Positions 36,101 to 48,493 of a DNA stretch of 64,000 bases are shown piece by piece. Location: assembly GCF_030815975.1 (NCBI RefSeq), contig NZ_JAUSXL010000002.1:5134501-5198500 (forward strand), read 5' to 3'. The translations under genes and the position numbers were made by a program. The DNA comes from Variovorax paradoxus (lineage in GTDB: Bacteria; Pseudomonadota; Gammaproteobacteria; Burkholderiales; Burkholderiaceae_C). The notes under the pieces were generated by a model that saw only the letters and a list, made by a program, of their open reading frames with translations, had not been told where the DNA came from and ran no database searches. Every line of letters starts with the position of its first letter. The first letter of the stretch is position 1.

Positions 36101-36598
36101 ATGGACTTCACCTTGAACCCCGCGCTGGATGCCCATGACACCCGCATCCTGGCCGAACTGCAGGGCGATGCGCGGCTCACCATGGCCGAACTCGGCCGCC
36201 GCGTGCACCTGAGCCAGCCGGCCGTGACCGAACGCGTGAAGAAGCTGGAGGCCGCGGGCGTGATCAGCGGCTACCGCGCAACCGTGAACCTCGGCAAGCT
36301 CGGCTATGGCATTCGCGCGATTATCCGCGTGGGCCGCGCCGACTATGCGCGCGTGGTGGAGCTGGTGCAGCAGACGCCCGAATGCGTCAATGCCTACAAC
36401 GTGACCGGCGACGACAGCTGGATATTGGAGATCGCCGTCATCGACGTGAGCCACCTCGATGCGGTCGTGACCAAGTTCTGCATCCTCACAGAGACGGCCA
36501 CCTCGATCATCCTGAACCCGGCGCGCGAGCACCAGCCGATGCTGCCGCCTCAGCGTTCGGACGTCAGGCCGCCGATCAGGAAAGTGCTCAACGCGTAG
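36101..36598 (+). CDS. Lrp/AsnC family transcriptional regulator
   Basis: 165 residues with AAGGAG seven bases before the ATG. The N-terminal helix-turn-helix spans about residues 10-60 ([40 protein letters not shown]) and the RAM ligand-binding domain follows (about 70-150). It probably responds to an amino acid and controls the divergent EamA transporter and itself. Its last 11 bases overlap the convergent VOC gene. Confidence 0.9.
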   Translation: MDFTLNPALDAHDTRILAELQGDARLTMAELGRRVHLSQPAVTERVKKLEAAGVISGYRATVNLGKLGYGIRAIIRVGRADYARVVELVQQTPECVNAYNVTGDDSWILEIAVIDVSHLDAVVTKFCILTETATSIILNPAREHQPMLPPQRSDVRPPIRKVLNA

Positions 36599-37076
36599 CG
36601 GCCAGCGCGCTGAAGGCCGCCACCACCTCGGGCGGCGCCTGCACCATCTCGATCAGCACGCCCTCGCCCGCGATCGGAAACTGGTCGTTCGCCTTCGGAT
36701 GCAGAAAGCAGATGTCGAAGCCCGCCGCGCCCTTGCGGATGCCGCCGGGTGCAAAGCGCACGCCCTGCGCGGTGAGCCACTCGACGGCCTTGGGCAGGTC
36801 GTCGATCCACAGGCCCACATGGTTGAGCGGCGTCGCGTGAACGGCGGGTTTCTTCTCGGGGTCGAGCGGCTGCATCAGGTCGACCTCGACCTTGAACGGC
36901 CCGCTGCCCATCGAACAGATGTCCTCGTCGACGTTCTCGCGCTCGCTCTTGAAGGTACCCGTGACTTCGAGCCCCAGCATGTCGACCCAGAGCTTCTGCA
37001 GACGCAGCTTGTCGGGCCCGCCGATGGCGATCTGCTGGATGCCCAGCACCTTGAAGGGGCGTGCCGTGGCAGTCAT
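36588..37076 (-). CDS. VOC-family protein, probable methylmalonyl-CoA epimerase
   Basis: 162 residues from the ATG at 37076, overlapping the bioB stop by 4 bases. Two beta-alpha-beta-beta-beta VOC modules are seen: [21 protein letters not shown] and, in the second, [28 protein letters not shown] with FDICFLHPK and GVLIEMVQ. The second module closely follows methylmalonyl-CoA epimerases. The first module has Gln-Ile where an HIG-type metal ligand is common. It is the last gene of an operon that otherwise supplies every step from propionyl-CoA to succinyl-CoA and lacks a named epimerase. A general glyoxalase-family function is the alternative. Confidence 0.72.
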   Translation of the reverse strand: MTATARPFKVLGIQQIAIGGPDKLRLQKLWVDMLGLEVTGTFKSERENVDEDICSMGSGPFKVEVDLMQPLDPEKKPAVHATPLNHVGLWIDDLPKAVEWLTAQGVRFAPGGIRKGAAGFDICFLHPKANDQFPIAGEGVLIEMVQAPPEVVAAFSALAATR

Positions 37077-38119
37077 GCGGAGCAACCTTCCGGCTGCTCC
37101 TGCACCTGCCGCGCATTGAGGCCGAGCTTGCGCAGCAGCACCGTGTCGGCTTCGACGTCGGGATTGCCGGTCACGAGCAGCTTGTCGCCGTAGAAGATCG
37201 AATTCGCGCCGGCCATGAAGCACAGGGCCTGCACCGCGTCGCCCATCTGCTGGCGGCCTGCCGACAGGCGCACGCGCGCGGTCGGCATGGTGATGCGCGC
37301 GACCGCGATCATGCGCACGAAGTCGAAGGGATCGACCGGCTCCGAATCGGCCAGCGGCGTGCCCGGCACGCGCACCAGGCTGTTGATCGGCACCGACTCC
37401 GGATAAGGATTCAGGTTGGCCAGCTGCGCGATCAGCCCCGCGCGGTGCACCGGCTGCTCGCCCATGCCGACGATGCCGCCGCAGCACACGCTGATGCCGG
37501 CGCTGCGCACATGGGCCAACGTGTCGAGCCGGTCCTGGTAGGTGCGCGTGTCGACCACGTCGGTGTAGTACTCGGGCGCGGTGTCGAGGTTGTGGTTGTA
37601 GTAGTCCAGGCCCGCGGCCTTGAGCTGGTGCGCGTGGTGCGGCTCCAGCATGCCGAGCGTGGCGCAGGTCTGCAGGCCCAGCCCCTTCACGGCCTCGACC
37701 AGCACCGCCACCTTCTCGACGTCGCGGTCCTTCGGCGCACGCCATGCGGCACCCATGCAAAAGCGCGTGGCGCCGGCGTCCTTGGCGGCCTGTGCGGCGC
37801 GCACCACCTCGTCGACCTCCATCAGCTTCTGCGCCTTCACGCCGGTGTCGAACTCGGCCGACTGCGGGCAATAGCCGCAGTTCTCGGGGCAGCCACCGGT
37901 CTTGACCGAGAGCAGCGTCGCGAGTTCGATGTCGCCTTCGGGGAAGTGCTGGCGGTGCACCGTCTGCGCCTCGAACAGCAGGTCCATCAGCGGCTTGTCG
38001 AGCAGCGCCTGAATCGCCTCGACCGTCCACGGGCCTTGCGGTGCCGCGGCCTTGGCCGGCCGGTGCAGTGTGACAGGCGCCGAGATGGGAACTTCAATAA
38101 AAGGAGCGGAGGTCGTCAT
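37073..38119 (-). CDS. bioB: biotin synthase
   Basis: 348 residues from the ATG at 38119; an upstream in-frame start would run through the dispersed repeat. The radical-SAM cysteines are in [13 protein letters not shown] (CxxxCxxC), and further family segments are [19 protein letters not shown] and [13 protein letters not shown]. It inserts sulfur into dethiobiotin. The other bio genes are not here; its place between pccA and the VOC gene fits a need for biotin on the carboxylase. Confidence 0.95.
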   Translation of the reverse strand: MTTSAPFIEVPISAPVTLHRPAKAAAPQGPWTVEAIQALLDKPLMDLLFEAQTVHRQHFPEGDIELATLLSVKTGGCPENCGYCPQSAEFDTGVKAQKLMEVDEVVRAAQAAKDAGATRFCMGAAWRAPKDRDVEKVAVLVEAVKGLGLQTCATLGMLEPHHAHQLKAAGLDYYNHNLDTAPEYYTDVVDTRTYQDRLDTLAHVRSAGISVCCGGIVGMGEQPVHRAGLIAQLANLNPYPESVPINSLVRVPGTPLADSEPVDPFDFVRMIAVARITMPTARVRLSAGRQQMGDAVQALCFMAGANSIFYGDKLLVTGNPDVEADTVLLRKLGLNARQVQEQPEGCSA

Positions 38120-38153
38120 ATCAGTGGGACTTTCATAACTGCGCGAAGCGTTG

Positions 38154-38256
38154 CCTGTTCGGGAAACACCGCGGAACCGGCTTCGCCGGGCCGCAGGTGT
38201 TGCCCCCGGAAGGGGGTTGGAGAAGCGACACGAAGTGCGCGAAGCCTGGGGGTGAG
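38154..38256 (-). repeat. dispersed intergenic repeat, copy B (after pccA)
   Basis: Read on the minus strand, this stretch is about 80 percent identical to 46380-46482 on the plus strand; both contain CTTCGCGCACTTCGTGTCGC, a CCCCC-GGGGG hairpin with GGCAACACC, and a CCGG-CGG-AGCCGG hairpin. It starts three bases after the pccA stop codon, in the sense direction of that gene. Confidence 0.8.
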
Positions 38257-38258
38257 CT

Positions 38259-40307
38259 TTATTCAAACTCCAGAATGATTTGATCGACGGCGAGCGATTC
38301 GCCCTTGTCCGCCGAAATCTTGCCGACCACGCCGTCCTGCGTGGCGAACAGCACGTTTTCCATCTTCATGGCCTCGATCACGGCCAGCTTCTCGCCGGCA
38401 CGCACCTGCTGGCCCGGCTGCACCGACACCTCGACCAAGAGGCCCGGCATCGGCGACATCAGGAACTTGCTCAGGTCCGGCGGCGCCTTGTAGGGCATCA
38501 GTTCGAGCAGGCGCGCGCCCCGGGGCGACAGCACCATCGCCTCGACCTGCGTACCGTCGTGCGACACGCGCAGCGCCAGCGGGTTCCTGCCGGCTCCGCG
38601 CTCGACCTGTGCGGTGAAGGGCCGGTCGTTGACCATGCCTTGCACGCGGATGGCGCCGAGCGCAAAGCCGCTGTCGATCTTGTAGTTTTTTTCGCCCACG
38701 GCCACGGCGCTGGCGCCGGTCTTGCCGTGGAAGTCGGTGACCGACACCGGATGGTGCACATGCTTGCCCTCCGGCCCGAGCTCCACCACCACGAACTGCT
38801 CGCCCACCTTCACGCCGTGGCCTTCGAGCTGTCCGCTGATGCCCGAGGCGCGCGCACGATAGCGGCGGTGCACATAGGCCGCGAGCGCGATCAGGAACGA
38901 AGGATCGGCGTGCGGCACGTCTTCGGCATGGAAGCCCTTGCCGTAGTGTTCGGCGATGAAGCCGGTATTGAAATCGCCCGCCACGAACTTCGGATGCGCG
39001 AGCAGTGCGGCCTGGAACGGGATGTTGCTGCTGATGCCGCGGATCACGAAGCCATTGAGCGCCTCGCGCATGCGGGCAATCGCATGCTGCCGATCCTTGC
39101 CGTGCACGATGAGCTTGGCGATCATCGAGTCGTAGTACATCGGGATCTCACCGCCGTCGTACACGCCGGTGTCCACGCGCACACCGTTCAGGTGCTCGGT
39201 ATCGCTCGCGAACATGGTCTCGGCCGGCGGCTGGAACTTCACCAGGCGGCCGGTCGAAGGCAGGAAGCTGCGGAACGGATCTTCGGCATTGATGCGGCAT
39301 TCGATGGCCCAGCCGTTGCGCTGCACCTGGGCCTGCGTGAGCGGCAGTTCCTCGCCGGCCGCCACGCGGATCATCAGTTCGACCAGGTCGAGCCCCGTGA
39401 TGCATTCGGTCACCGGGTGCTCCACCTGCAGCCGGGTGTTCATCTCGAGAAAGTAGAAGCTCTGGTCCTTGCCGACCACGAACTCCACCGTGCCCGCGCT
39501 CTGGTACTTCACGGCCTTGGCCAGTTGCACCGCCTGCTCGCCCATGGCCTTGCGCGTGGCCTCGCTGATGAAAGGTGAAGGCGCCTCCTCGATCACCTTC
39601 TGGTGACGCCGCTGGATCGAGCATTCGCGCTCGTTCAGATAGATGACGTTGCCGTGCGAATCGCCCAGCACCTGGATCTCGATGTGGCGCGGCTCCTCGA
39701 CGAACTTCTCGATGAACACACGGTCGTCGCCGAAGCTGTTGCGTGCCTCGTTGCGGCACGACGTGAAGCCCTCGAAAGCCTCCTTGTCGTTGTAGGCCAC
39801 GCGCAGGCCCTTGCCGCCGCCGCCGGCCGAAGCCTTGATCATCACCGGGTAGCCGATGTCCATGGCGATTTCGACGGCGCGCTCGGCGGTCTCGATGGCG
39901 TCGTTCCAGCCGGGAATGGTGTTGACCTTGGCCTCGTTCGCGAGCTTCTTGGAGGCGATCTTGTCGCCCATGGCCGCGATCGAATAGTGCTTCGGCCCGA
40001 TGAAGGCGATGCCCTCTTCCTCGACCCTGCGCGCGAAGGCTTCGTTCTCCGACAGGAAGCCGTAGCCCGGGTGCACGGCCTCGGCGCCGGTCTTCTTGCA
40101 GGCTTCGATGATGCGGTCGGCCTGCAGGTAGCTCTCGCGGCTCGGCGCGGCGCCGATGTGCACAGCCTCGTCGGCCAGTTCGACGTGGCGGGCTTCCTTG
40201 TCGACGTCGGAATAGACGGCGACGGTGAGGATGCCCATCTTCTTGGCGGTCTGGATGACCCGGCAGGCGATTTCCCCGCGATTGGCGATCAGGATTTTCT
40301 TGAACAT
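38259..40307 (-). CDS. pccA: propionyl-CoA carboxylase alpha subunit (biotin carboxylase and BCCP)
   Basis: 682 residues. The biotin carboxylase domain (about 1-450) has [20 protein letters not shown], the ATP-grasp loop [14 protein letters not shown] and [15 protein letters not shown] middle domain links to the C-terminal biotinyl domain with the biotin lysine in [11 protein letters not shown]. Operon context with pccB and methylmalonyl-CoA mutase indicates propionyl-CoA as substrate; acetyl- or methylcrotonyl-CoA are alternatives. It carboxylates biotin for transfer by PccB. It lies 18 bases after pccB. Confidence 0.93.
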   Translation of the reverse strand: MFKKILIANRGEIACRVIQTAKKMGILTVAVYSDVDKEARHVELADEAVHIGAAPSRESYLQADRIIEACKKTGAEAVHPGYGFLSENEAFARRVEEEGIAFIGPKHYSIAAMGDKIASKKLANEAKVNTIPGWNDAIETAERAVEIAMDIGYPVMIKASAGGGGKGLRVAYNDKEAFEGFTSCRNEARNSFGDDRVFIEKFVEEPRHIEIQVLGDSHGNVIYLNERECSIQRRHQKVIEEAPSPFISEATRKAMGEQAVQLAKAVKYQSAGTVEFVVGKDQSFYFLEMNTRLQVEHPVTECITGLDLVELMIRVAAGEELPLTQAQVQRNGWAIECRINAEDPFRSFLPSTGRLVKFQPPAETMFASDTEHLNGVRVDTGVYDGGEIPMYYDSMIAKLIVHGKDRQHAIARMREALNGFVIRGISSNIPFQAALLAHPKFVAGDFNTGFIAEHYGKGFHAEDVPHADPSFLIALAAYVHRRYRARASGISGQLEGHGVKVGEQFVVVELGPEGKHVHHPVSVTDFHGKTGASAVAVGEKNYKIDSGFALGAIRVQGMVNDRPFTAQVERGAGRNPLALRVSHDGTQVEAMVLSPRGARLLELMPYKAPPDLSKFLMSPMPGLLVEVSVQPGQQVRAGEKLAVIEAMKMENVLFATQDGVVGKISADKGESLAVDQIILEFE

Positions 40308-40325
40308 ATTGTTGTCCTGCGTTCC

Positions 40326-41870
40326 TCAGAGCGGAATGTTCCCGTGCTTGCGCCACGGGTTCTCGAGCTTCTTCTCGCGCAGCATCACGAGCGAGCGGCA
40401 GATGCGCTTGCGTGTTTCGTGCGGCAGGATCACGTCGTCGATGTAGCCGCGGGCGCTGGCCACGTACGGATTGGCGAAGCGTGCCTTGTATTCCGCTTCG
40501 CGCGCGGCCAGCTTCTCGGGGTCGTTCTTGTCCTCGCGGAAGATGATCTCCACCGCGCCCTTGGCGCCCATCACTGCGATCTCGGCGCGCGGCCAGGCCA
40601 GGTTGACGTCGCCGCGCAGGTGCTTGGACGCCATCACGTCGTAGGCACCGCCGTAGGCCTTGCGCGTGATGACGGTGATCTTGGGCACCGTGCACTCCGC
40701 GTACGCGTAGAGCAGCTTGGCACCGTGCTTGATGATGCCGCCGTACTCCTGGCCGGTGCCGGGCATGAAGCCGGGCACGTCGACGAAGGTGACCACCGGA
40801 ATGTTGAAGGCATCGCAAAAGCGCACGAAGCGCGCGGCCTTGATGCTGCTCTTGATGTCGAGGCAGCCCGCCAGCACCAGCGGCTGGTTGGCCACGATGC
40901 CGATGGTCTGGCCTTCCATGCGCGCGAAGCCGATCACGATGTTCTTCGCGTAGTCGGGCTGCAGCTCGAAGAAGTCACCGTCGTCCACCACCTTGAGGAT
41001 CAGCTCCTTGATGTCGTAGGGCTTGTTCGGGTTGTCGGGCACCAGCGTGTCGAGCGAATAGTCGGGCCGGTCGGCCGGATCGCCCTGCCCGTTGTTGCCC
41101 AGGCGCACCGGCGGCTTTTCGCGGTTGCTGAGCGGCAGGTAGTTGTACAGGCGGCGCAGCATCATGAGCGCCTCGACGTCGTTCTCGAACGCCATGTCGG
41201 CCACGCCGCTGCGCGTGGTGTGGGTGACGGCGCCGCCGAGTTCCTCGGCCGTGACGCTCTCGTGCGTCACGGTCCTCACCACCTCGGGGCCGGTGACGAA
41301 CATGTAGCTGGAGTCCTTCACCATGAAGATGAAGTCGGTCATGGCCGGCGAATACACCGCGCCGCCCGCGCACGGGCCCATGATCATGCTGATCTGCGGC
41401 ACCACGCCCGAGGCCATCACATTGCGCTGGAACACGTCGGCATAGCCGCCGAGCGAGGCCACGCCTTCCTGGATGCGTGCGCCGCCCGAATCGTTAAGGC
41501 CGATGACCGGCGCGCCGACCTTCATGGCCTGGTCCATCACCTTGCAGATCTTCTCGGCATGCGCCTCGCTGAGCGCGCCGCCGAACACCGTGAAGTCCTG
41601 GCTGAACACGAACACGAGGCGGCCGTTGATCATCCCGTAGCCGGTGACCACGCCGTCGCCGGGAATCTTCTGCTCGGCCATGCCGAAATCGACCGAGCGG
41701 TGCTCGACGAACATGTCCCATTCTTCGAAGGTGTTGTCGTCGAGCAGGAGCTCGATGCGCTCGCGCGCCGTGAGCTTGCCCTTGGCGTGCTGCGCGTCGA
41801 TGCGCTTCTGCCCGCCGCCCAGGCGCGCCTGGGCGCGGCGCTTTTCGAGTTGTTCGATCAGTTCTTGCAT
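40326..41870 (-). CDS. pccB: propionyl-CoA carboxylase beta subunit (carboxyltransferase)
   Basis: 514 residues from the ATG at 41870. Crotonase-fold carboxyltransferase features include the oxyanion-hole segments [20 protein letters not shown] and [16 protein letters not shown] in the N-half and [28 protein letters not shown] in the C-half. The length fits PccB-type hexamers. It transfers carboxyl from biotin to propionyl-CoA, giving (S)-methylmalonyl-CoA. Confidence 0.93.
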   Translation of the reverse strand: MQELIEQLEKRRAQARLGGGQKRIDAQHAKGKLTARERIELLLDDNTFEEWDMFVEHRSVDFGMAEQKIPGDGVVTGYGMINGRLVFVFSQDFTVFGGALSEAHAEKICKVMDQAMKVGAPVIGLNDSGGARIQEGVASLGGYADVFQRNVMASGVVPQISMIMGPCAGGAVYSPAMTDFIFMVKDSSYMFVTGPEVVRTVTHESVTAEELGGAVTHTTRSGVADMAFENDVEALMMLRRLYNYLPLSNREKPPVRLGNNGQGDPADRPDYSLDTLVPDNPNKPYDIKELILKVVDDGDFFELQPDYAKNIVIGFARMEGQTIGIVANQPLVLAGCLDIKSSIKAARFVRFCDAFNIPVVTFVDVPGFMPGTGQEYGGIIKHGAKLLYAYAECTVPKITVITRKAYGGAYDVMASKHLRGDVNLAWPRAEIAVMGAKGAVEIIFREDKNDPEKLAAREAEYKARFANPYVASARGYIDDVILPHETRKRICRSLVMLREKKLENPWRKHGNIPL

Positions 41871-41910
41871 GGTGTGCTTCCGAAGCTGTGGTCCTGAATT
41901 TCGTGTGTGG

Positions 41911-42963
41911 TCATGGCCGGGCGGTGATGGCGGCCGCCGCAAGCAGCTGGCGCGCCGCCGTCGATGCGGGCAGCGAGCCCTCTGCCACCTGCTGCGTGAG
42001 CTGCGGCAGCAGTTCGCGCACCTGCGCGTGCTGCCTGAAAGCCTGCTTGAGGCCAGCGTCGATGCGCTCCCACATCCAAGCGGTGGCCTGCTTTTCTCGC
42101 CGCTTTGCGAGTTTGCCGTTGGCCGTCTGCAGCGACTTGAACTGCATCACTGCCTCCCAGAATGCGTCGATGCCGGTGCCCGCCAATGCGCTGAGCTGCA
42201 GCACCCTGGGCAGCCAGAAGCGCACCTCCACGCCGCTGTGCGCGTCATGCACCGCATGCGCGTGGTCCGGGTTGCCCTGGTGGCCGAACAGGCGCAGGGC
42301 AGAGGTGATCTGCGCCTGCGCGCGCGTCGCGGCGTCCTTGTCGATGTCGGCCTTGTTGATGACGACCAGGTCGGCCAGTTCCATCACGCCCTTCTTGATC
42401 GCCTGCAGGTCGTCGCCCGCATTGGGCAGCTGCATCAGCACGAACATGTCGGTCATGCCGGCCACGGCAGTTTCGCTCTGGCCCACGCCCACGGTCTCGA
42501 CGATCACGATGTCGTAGCCCGCGGCCTCGCACACCAGCATGGCCTCGCGCGTCTTCTCGGCCACGCCGCCGAGCGTGCCGCTCGAGGGGCTGGGCCGGAT
42601 GTAGGCGCGCTCGTGCACCGAGAGCCGCTCCATGCGCGTCTTGTCGCCGAGGATGGAGCCGCCCGAGACGGTGGACGAGGGGTCGATCGTGAGCACCGCC
42701 ACGCGGTGGCCCTTGCCGATCAGCAGCAGGCCCAGCGTTTCGATGAAGGTCGACTTGCCGACGCCGGGCACACCCGAGATGCCAAGGCGAAACGAATTGC
42801 CGGTGCGCGGCAGCAGCGCGGTGAGCAACTCGTCGGCCTGGGCCCGATGGTCGGCGCGGGTCGATTCGAGCAGCGTGATGGCCTTGGCAATGGCGCGGCG
42901 CTGCGCCATGCCGTCCGATCCGGCGATCGCACGCTCCAGCGCAGCAGCTGGCTTGTTCAGCAC
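41911..42963 (-). CDS. meaB: MeaB-type GTPase, methylmalonyl-CoA mutase chaperone
   Basis: 350 residues from a GTG at 42963 that overlaps the end of the GNAT gene. The P-loop is [13 protein letters not shown], followed by [20 protein letters not shown] and the NKAD GTP motif ([11 protein letters not shown]). MeaB/ArgK proteins guard B12 loading and reactivate methylmalonyl-CoA mutase. The C-terminal helical dimerisation region is present. Its place between mutase and carboxylase genes supports the assignment. Confidence 0.94.
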   Translation of the reverse strand: MLNKPAAALERAIAGSDGMAQRRAIAKAITLLESTRADHRAQADELLTALLPRTGNSFRLGISGVPGVGKSTFIETLGLLLIGKGHRVAVLTIDPSSTVSGGSILGDKTRMERLSVHERAYIRPSPSSGTLGGVAEKTREAMLVCEAAGYDIVIVETVGVGQSETAVAGMTDMFVLMQLPNAGDDLQAIKKGVMELADLVVINKADIDKDAATRAQAQITSALRLFGHQGNPDHAHAVHDAHSGVEVRFWLPRVLQLSALAGTGIDAFWEAVMQFKSLQTANGKLAKRREKQATAWMWERIDAGLKQAFRQHAQVRELLPQLTQQVAEGSLPASTAARQLLAAAAITARP

Positions 42964-43430
42964 GCGGCCTCCGAAGACACGCGCCAGCGGTAGTGCAGGT
43001 CGACGCCCTCTTCGCCTTCGAGCACGAAGCCGTGCCGCAGATAGAAGCGGTTGGCGTCGCTCTGCACGAGCGCGGTGAGCTTGATGTCCAGTAGCCGTTC
43101 GCGCGCCAGCGACTTGGCCCATTCGAGCACCCACTCGCCGATGCCCAGGCCCTGGAAGCCGGTGCGCAGGTAGAGATGGTCCAGGCGCAGCGCATCCGCG
43201 TCCTCGGGCTTGAGCGTGACGAAGCCGATGCGCAGCTCGCCGTCGAGCACGATGTGGTGCATGAAGGGCACGACAAAACCGGCCTGCAGCCGTTCGCGCG
43301 AGCGCGCGGGATCGAAGCGCCCCACGCGCTCCAGGCTGGGGCGCATCGCATCGACGCGCAGGGCCAGCATGGCCTCGAAATCGCCGGATTCCACCGGCTG
43401 CAGCGACAGCCGCGACAAGAGATCGCTCAC
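42957..43430 (-). CDS. GNAT-family N-acetyltransferase
   Basis: 157 residues from a GTG at 43430. The acetyl-CoA binding signature is [20 protein letters not shown], with the C-terminal [20 protein letters not shown] protein between mutase and meaB is not part of the known pathway; it may acetylate a protein or small molecule linked to propionyl-CoA stress, or be a passenger. Substrate unknown. It overlaps meaB by 7 bases and follows the mutase by 8. Confidence 0.83.
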   Translation of the reverse strand: MSDLLSRLSLQPVESGDFEAMLALRVDAMRPSLERVGRFDPARSRERLQAGFVVPFMHHIVLDGELRIGFVTLKPEDADALRLDHLYLRTGFQGLGIGEWVLEWAKSLARERLLDIKLTALVQSDANRFYLRHGFVLEGEEGVDLHYRWRVSSEAAC

Positions 43431-43438
43431 GCCGCTTC

Positions 43439-45601
<2,163 letters not shown>

Positions 45602-45623
45602 GAGGGGCTCTGTTTCGCAGTGT

Positions 45624-45654
45624 CTTGCAGGGTAGTCGCAAATTCGCCTGCAAG
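45624..45654. repeat. inverted repeat in the mutase/gntR intergenic region
   Basis: CTTGCAGG (45624-45631) and CCTGCAAG (45647-45654) form a perfect 8-base inverted repeat with a 15-base spacer, 23-53 bases before the mutase ATG. TCTTGCAG also occurs upstream of prpE (138-145). It may be a second operator or a leader hairpin. Confidence 0.4.
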
Positions 45655-45684
45655 GATTTGCAAGCCGGCCGCGAGTCTAACCGA

Positions 45685-45702
45685 TCCATAATTATTAATT
45701 CA
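45685..45702. promoter_or_regulatory. candidate GntR operator shared with prpE
   Basis: The plus strand reads TCCATAATTATTAATTCA; its complement matches the motif at 114-131 in 17 of 18 positions. It is 29 bases upstream of the gntR ATG and 84 upstream of the mutase ATG, in a good position to control both and to give autoregulation. The AT-rich core is striking in such GC-rich DNA. Confidence 0.6.
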
Positions 45703-45730
45703 AACCCGTTTTTGCGGTACAGTCCGCCCC

Positions 45731-46378
45731 ATGTCCGCCGTCACTCTTACCCCGCGCGCCCTCTATGAAGAGGTGGCCGAACTGCTGCGCCAGCGGATCT
45801 TCCGCCGCGAGCTCGAGCCGGGCGGCTGGATCGACGAACTCAAGCTGGCCGAGGAATACGGCATCAGCCGCACGCCGCTGCGCGAAGCCCTGAAGGTGTT
45901 GGCGGCCGAAGGCCTGGTGACAATGAAGGTGCGGCGCGGCGCTTACGTGACCGAGGTGTCCGAGCAGGACCTGGCGGACGTCTACCACCTGCTCTCGCTG
46001 CTGGAGAGCGATGCGGCCGGCGTGGTGGCCGAGCGCGCCAGCGAAGCCGAGCGCGCGGAACTGAAGGCGCTGCACGCCGAACTGGAAGCGGCGGGCGCCC
46101 CCGGCAAGGAAGACCGCGAGCATTTCTTTGCGGTCAACGAACGCTTCCACATGCGCCTCCTGGCCATTGCCAACAACAAGTGGCGCGACCAGATGGTGGC
46201 CGACCTGCGCAAGGTGATGAAGCTCAACCGGCACAACTCGCTGCTGAAGGCGGGGCGCATCGCGGAATCGCTGGCCGAGCACCGGTCGGTGATGGCGGCC
46301 ATCGAGGCGCGCGACGCCGCGGGGGCCATGGCTCGCATGCGCGAGCACTTCAGGAACGGCCTGGAAGCCGCTGGCTAG
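45731..46378 (+). CDS. GntR-family regulator (FCD subfamily), likely propionate regulator
   Basis: 215 residues. The winged helix (about 10-75) shows LYEEVAELLRQRIFRRELEPGGWIDELKLAEEYGISRTPLREALKVLAAEGLV, and the FCD ligand-binding domain covers about 80-210. It is divergent from the methylmalonyl-CoA operon. FCD regulators bind small organic acids; a propionate-pathway metabolite is the inferred ligand, based on position and on the motif shared with prpE. A dispersed repeat follows its stop by one base. Confidence 0.85.
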   Translation: MSAVTLTPRALYEEVAELLRQRIFRRELEPGGWIDELKLAEEYGISRTPLREALKVLAAEGLVTMKVRRGAYVTEVSEQDLADVYHLLSLLESDAAGVVAERASEAERAELKALHAELEAAGAPGKEDREHFFAVNERFHMRLLAIANNKWRDQMVADLRKVMKLNRHNSLLKAGRIAESLAEHRSVMAAIEARDAAGAMARMREHFRNGLEAAG

Positions 46379-46379
46379 G

Positions 46380-46482
46380 CTCTCCCCCAGTCTTCGCGCA
46401 CTTCGTGTCGCTTCGCCAACCCCCTCGCCGGGGGCAACACCAGGGGACCGGCGGAGCCGGATCCTCGGTGTTCCACGAACAG
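46380..46482 (+). repeat. dispersed intergenic repeat, copy A (after the GntR gene)
   Basis: Same element as at 38154-38256, here on the plus strand. It follows the GntR gene stop codon immediately and in the sense direction, as copy B does for pccA. Contained hairpins are CCCCC-TCGC-CGGGGG and ACCGGCGG-AGCCGG. Such placement suggests a REP-like 3'-end element. Confidence 0.8.
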
Positions 46483-46502
46483 ATCCGGGGCGCCGCGAGG
46501 GC

Positions 46503-47288
46503 TCAGTCGGTGCTGACGGTTCCGGTTTCCCCGGAGATTCTCTGGGCGATTTCCAGGAGCTTGGAGGCTACGCGGCCGAGCATCATTTCCTTGGGCAGCA
46601 AGTAGGCGGGGCCGCCGCAGCTCACGCCGTAGCGCTCGCCGTGCGGACCATGCAGCGCGAAGCCGAGGGCATGGATGTGCGGGTGCCATTCGCCGAACGA
46701 GCTGCAATAGCCCAGGCGGGCGTATTCGTCGAGCCCGGCCAGCAAGCGGGGTTCGATGGAGGCCCAGTTCTCGCCGCTTTCCTGCCGAATCTGCTGGAGC
46801 ACCGTTGCCTGCTCGGCAGCAGGCAGCGCCGCAAGGGAAGCACGGCCCGCGGCCGAGGTGACCATGGTCATGCGCGTGCCGACCTCGAGGCGCGAGCTGA
46901 TCAGCACCGAGCGGGGGCGCAGCGAATCGATGACGACCATGTCGAGCTCGTCGCGCACCGCGACGTGCACGCTGGCGCCCGCAAACTCGGACAGCTCCGA
47001 CAAATAGGGTCGTGCCACCGTGCGCAGATCGAAATGACGGAGATAGCTGCTGCTCATGTCGAGCAGCGCCGGACCGAGGCTGAAGCGCTCGCTGTCCTGC
47101 GACTGCCGCAGGTACCCCGCGCCCACCAGCGTGGCCGTGAGGCGCGACACCGTGGCCTTGGGCAGGCCCGTGGTGTCGGCCAGCTCGCGATTGCTCATCG
47201 GCGCCGCGGCCATCCCGATGACCTTGAGCAAGGCCAGGCCCCTGCCGAGTGCGCCGACTTCTTCCTTGCTCCCCGCCGAGTCGTTCAT
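46503..47288 (-). CDS. IclR-family transcriptional regulator
   Basis: 261 residues from the ATG at 47288. The N-terminal winged helix (about 12-75) has LGRGLALLKVIGMAAAPMSNRELADTTGLPKATVSRLTATLV, and the IclR ligand domain follows, with PYLSELSEFAGASVHVAV and a Cys-containing GVSCGGP segment. No catabolic operon is directly attached; the upstream gene is dusA, 152 bases away. Targets unknown. Confidence 0.88.
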   Translation of the reverse strand: MNDSAGSKEEVGALGRGLALLKVIGMAAAPMSNRELADTTGLPKATVSRLTATLVGAGYLRQSQDSERFSLGPALLDMSSSYLRHFDLRTVARPYLSELSEFAGASVHVAVRDELDMVVIDSLRPRSVLISSRLEVGTRMTMVTSAAGRASLAALPAAEQATVLQQIRQESGENWASIEPRLLAGLDEYARLGYCSSFGEWHPHIHALGFALHGPHGERYGVSCGGPAYLLPKEMMLGRVASKLLEIAQRISGETGTVSTD

Positions 47289-47440
47289 GAATCGAAACCC
47301 TTGCTTATTGGTATTTCTTGATTCTTTAACAGAAAAGTTGGAAAGTTTCGTCCCCTTCCCAATCATTATCATTTTGGAACACTTGGCGTTGCTGGGCGGC
47401 GAAACCTTGCCGCCCGCAGCCCGGCACACGGCTCGCCCGG

Positions 47441-48442
47441 CTACGCCGCCTGCGCCACGGGCTCATGCGCCAGCGCCATCACCTCGTGCGGCGAGCACGC
47501 CTTCCGCCGGTGATCGCTCCAGACCTGGCGCCAGCGCCGTGCGCCGGGCAGGCCGTTGCGCAAGCCCAGCATGTGCCGCGCGATCGACGACCATGGCGTG
47601 CCGTGTTCGGCCGCCTCGCGGACCATGTAGTCGCACATCAGCGATTCGACGTCTTCGCGCGTGAGCGGCTGCGGCGCGGCGCCGTAGAACTGCGCGTCCC
47701 ACTCGGCCAGCCACCAGGGATTGTGGTAGGCCTCGCGGCCGACCATCACGCCGTCGAGCAGCCGCAGATGCTCATGCACCTGCGCGTTGGCCGAAATGCC
47801 GCCATTGATCGAGAAATTCAGCTCCGGGAACTCGTGCTTCAAACGGTGCACGAGTTCGTAGCGCAGCGGCGGAATCTCGCGGTTCTGCTTCGGGCTCAGG
47901 CCCTTCAGCCAGGCATTGCGCGCATGCACGATGAAGGTCTTGCAGCCCGCCTCGCTCACCGCACCGACAAAGTCGCGCACGAACTCGTAGCTCTCGATCT
48001 TGTCGATGCCGATGCGGTGCTTGACCGTGACCGGCAGGCGGGTGGCGTCGACCATGGCCTTCACGCAATCGGCCACCAGCGCCGGCTCGGCCATCAGGCA
48101 GGCGCCGAAAGCGCCGCGCTGCACGCGCTCGCTGGGACAGCCGCAGTTGAGGTTGATCTCGTCGTAGCCCCACTCTTCGCCGAGCCTGGCGCAATGCGCC
48201 AGGTCGGCCGGCTCGCTGCCGCCCAGCTGCAAGGCCACGGGGTGTTCTTCCACGTTGAAGCGCAGGTGCCGGGGGACGTCGCCATGCACCAGCGCACCGG
48301 TGGTCACCATCTCGGTGTAGAGCAGCGCATGGCGCGACATCAGGCGATGGAAGTAACGGCAATGGCGGTCCGTCCAATCCATCATCGGTGCAACCGAAAT
48401 GACTTTTTCTTTCAAATTCAACAGCTTGGCGCTTTCGTTCAT
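47441..48442 (-). CDS. dusA: tRNA-dihydrouridine synthase A
   Basis: 333 residues. FMN-barrel features include VAPMMDWTDRHCRYFHR at the start, the catalytic cysteine in LNCGCPSERVQRGAFGACLM, VKHRIGIDKIESYEF and NGGISANAQVHEHLRLLDGVMVGREAYHNPW. DusA reduces U20/U20a in tRNA. It lies 51 bases downstream of the transporter permease on the same strand. Confidence 0.95.
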   Translation of the reverse strand: MNESAKLLNLKEKVISVAPMMDWTDRHCRYFHRLMSRHALLYTEMVTTGALVHGDVPRHLRFNVEEHPVALQLGGSEPADLAHCARLGEEWGYDEINLNCGCPSERVQRGAFGACLMAEPALVADCVKAMVDATRLPVTVKHRIGIDKIESYEFVRDFVGAVSEAGCKTFIVHARNAWLKGLSPKQNREIPPLRYELVHRLKHEFPELNFSINGGISANAQVHEHLRLLDGVMVGREAYHNPWWLAEWDAQFYGAAPQPLTREDVESLMCDYMVREAAEHGTPWSSIARHMLGLRNGLPGARRWRQVWSDHRRKACSPHEVMALAHEPVAQAA

Positions 48443-48493
48443 ACAGATGGCCTTCAGCTGTAGTTTCTCATGCAGCGGCCGCCCGGGCGCGGC

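Noticed and set aside
47361..47373. AATCATTATCATT upstream of the IclR gene, considered as a Fur box
   Set aside because: Only part of the 19-base Fur consensus is present and the neighbouring genes have no iron link; it may simply contain a -10 element.
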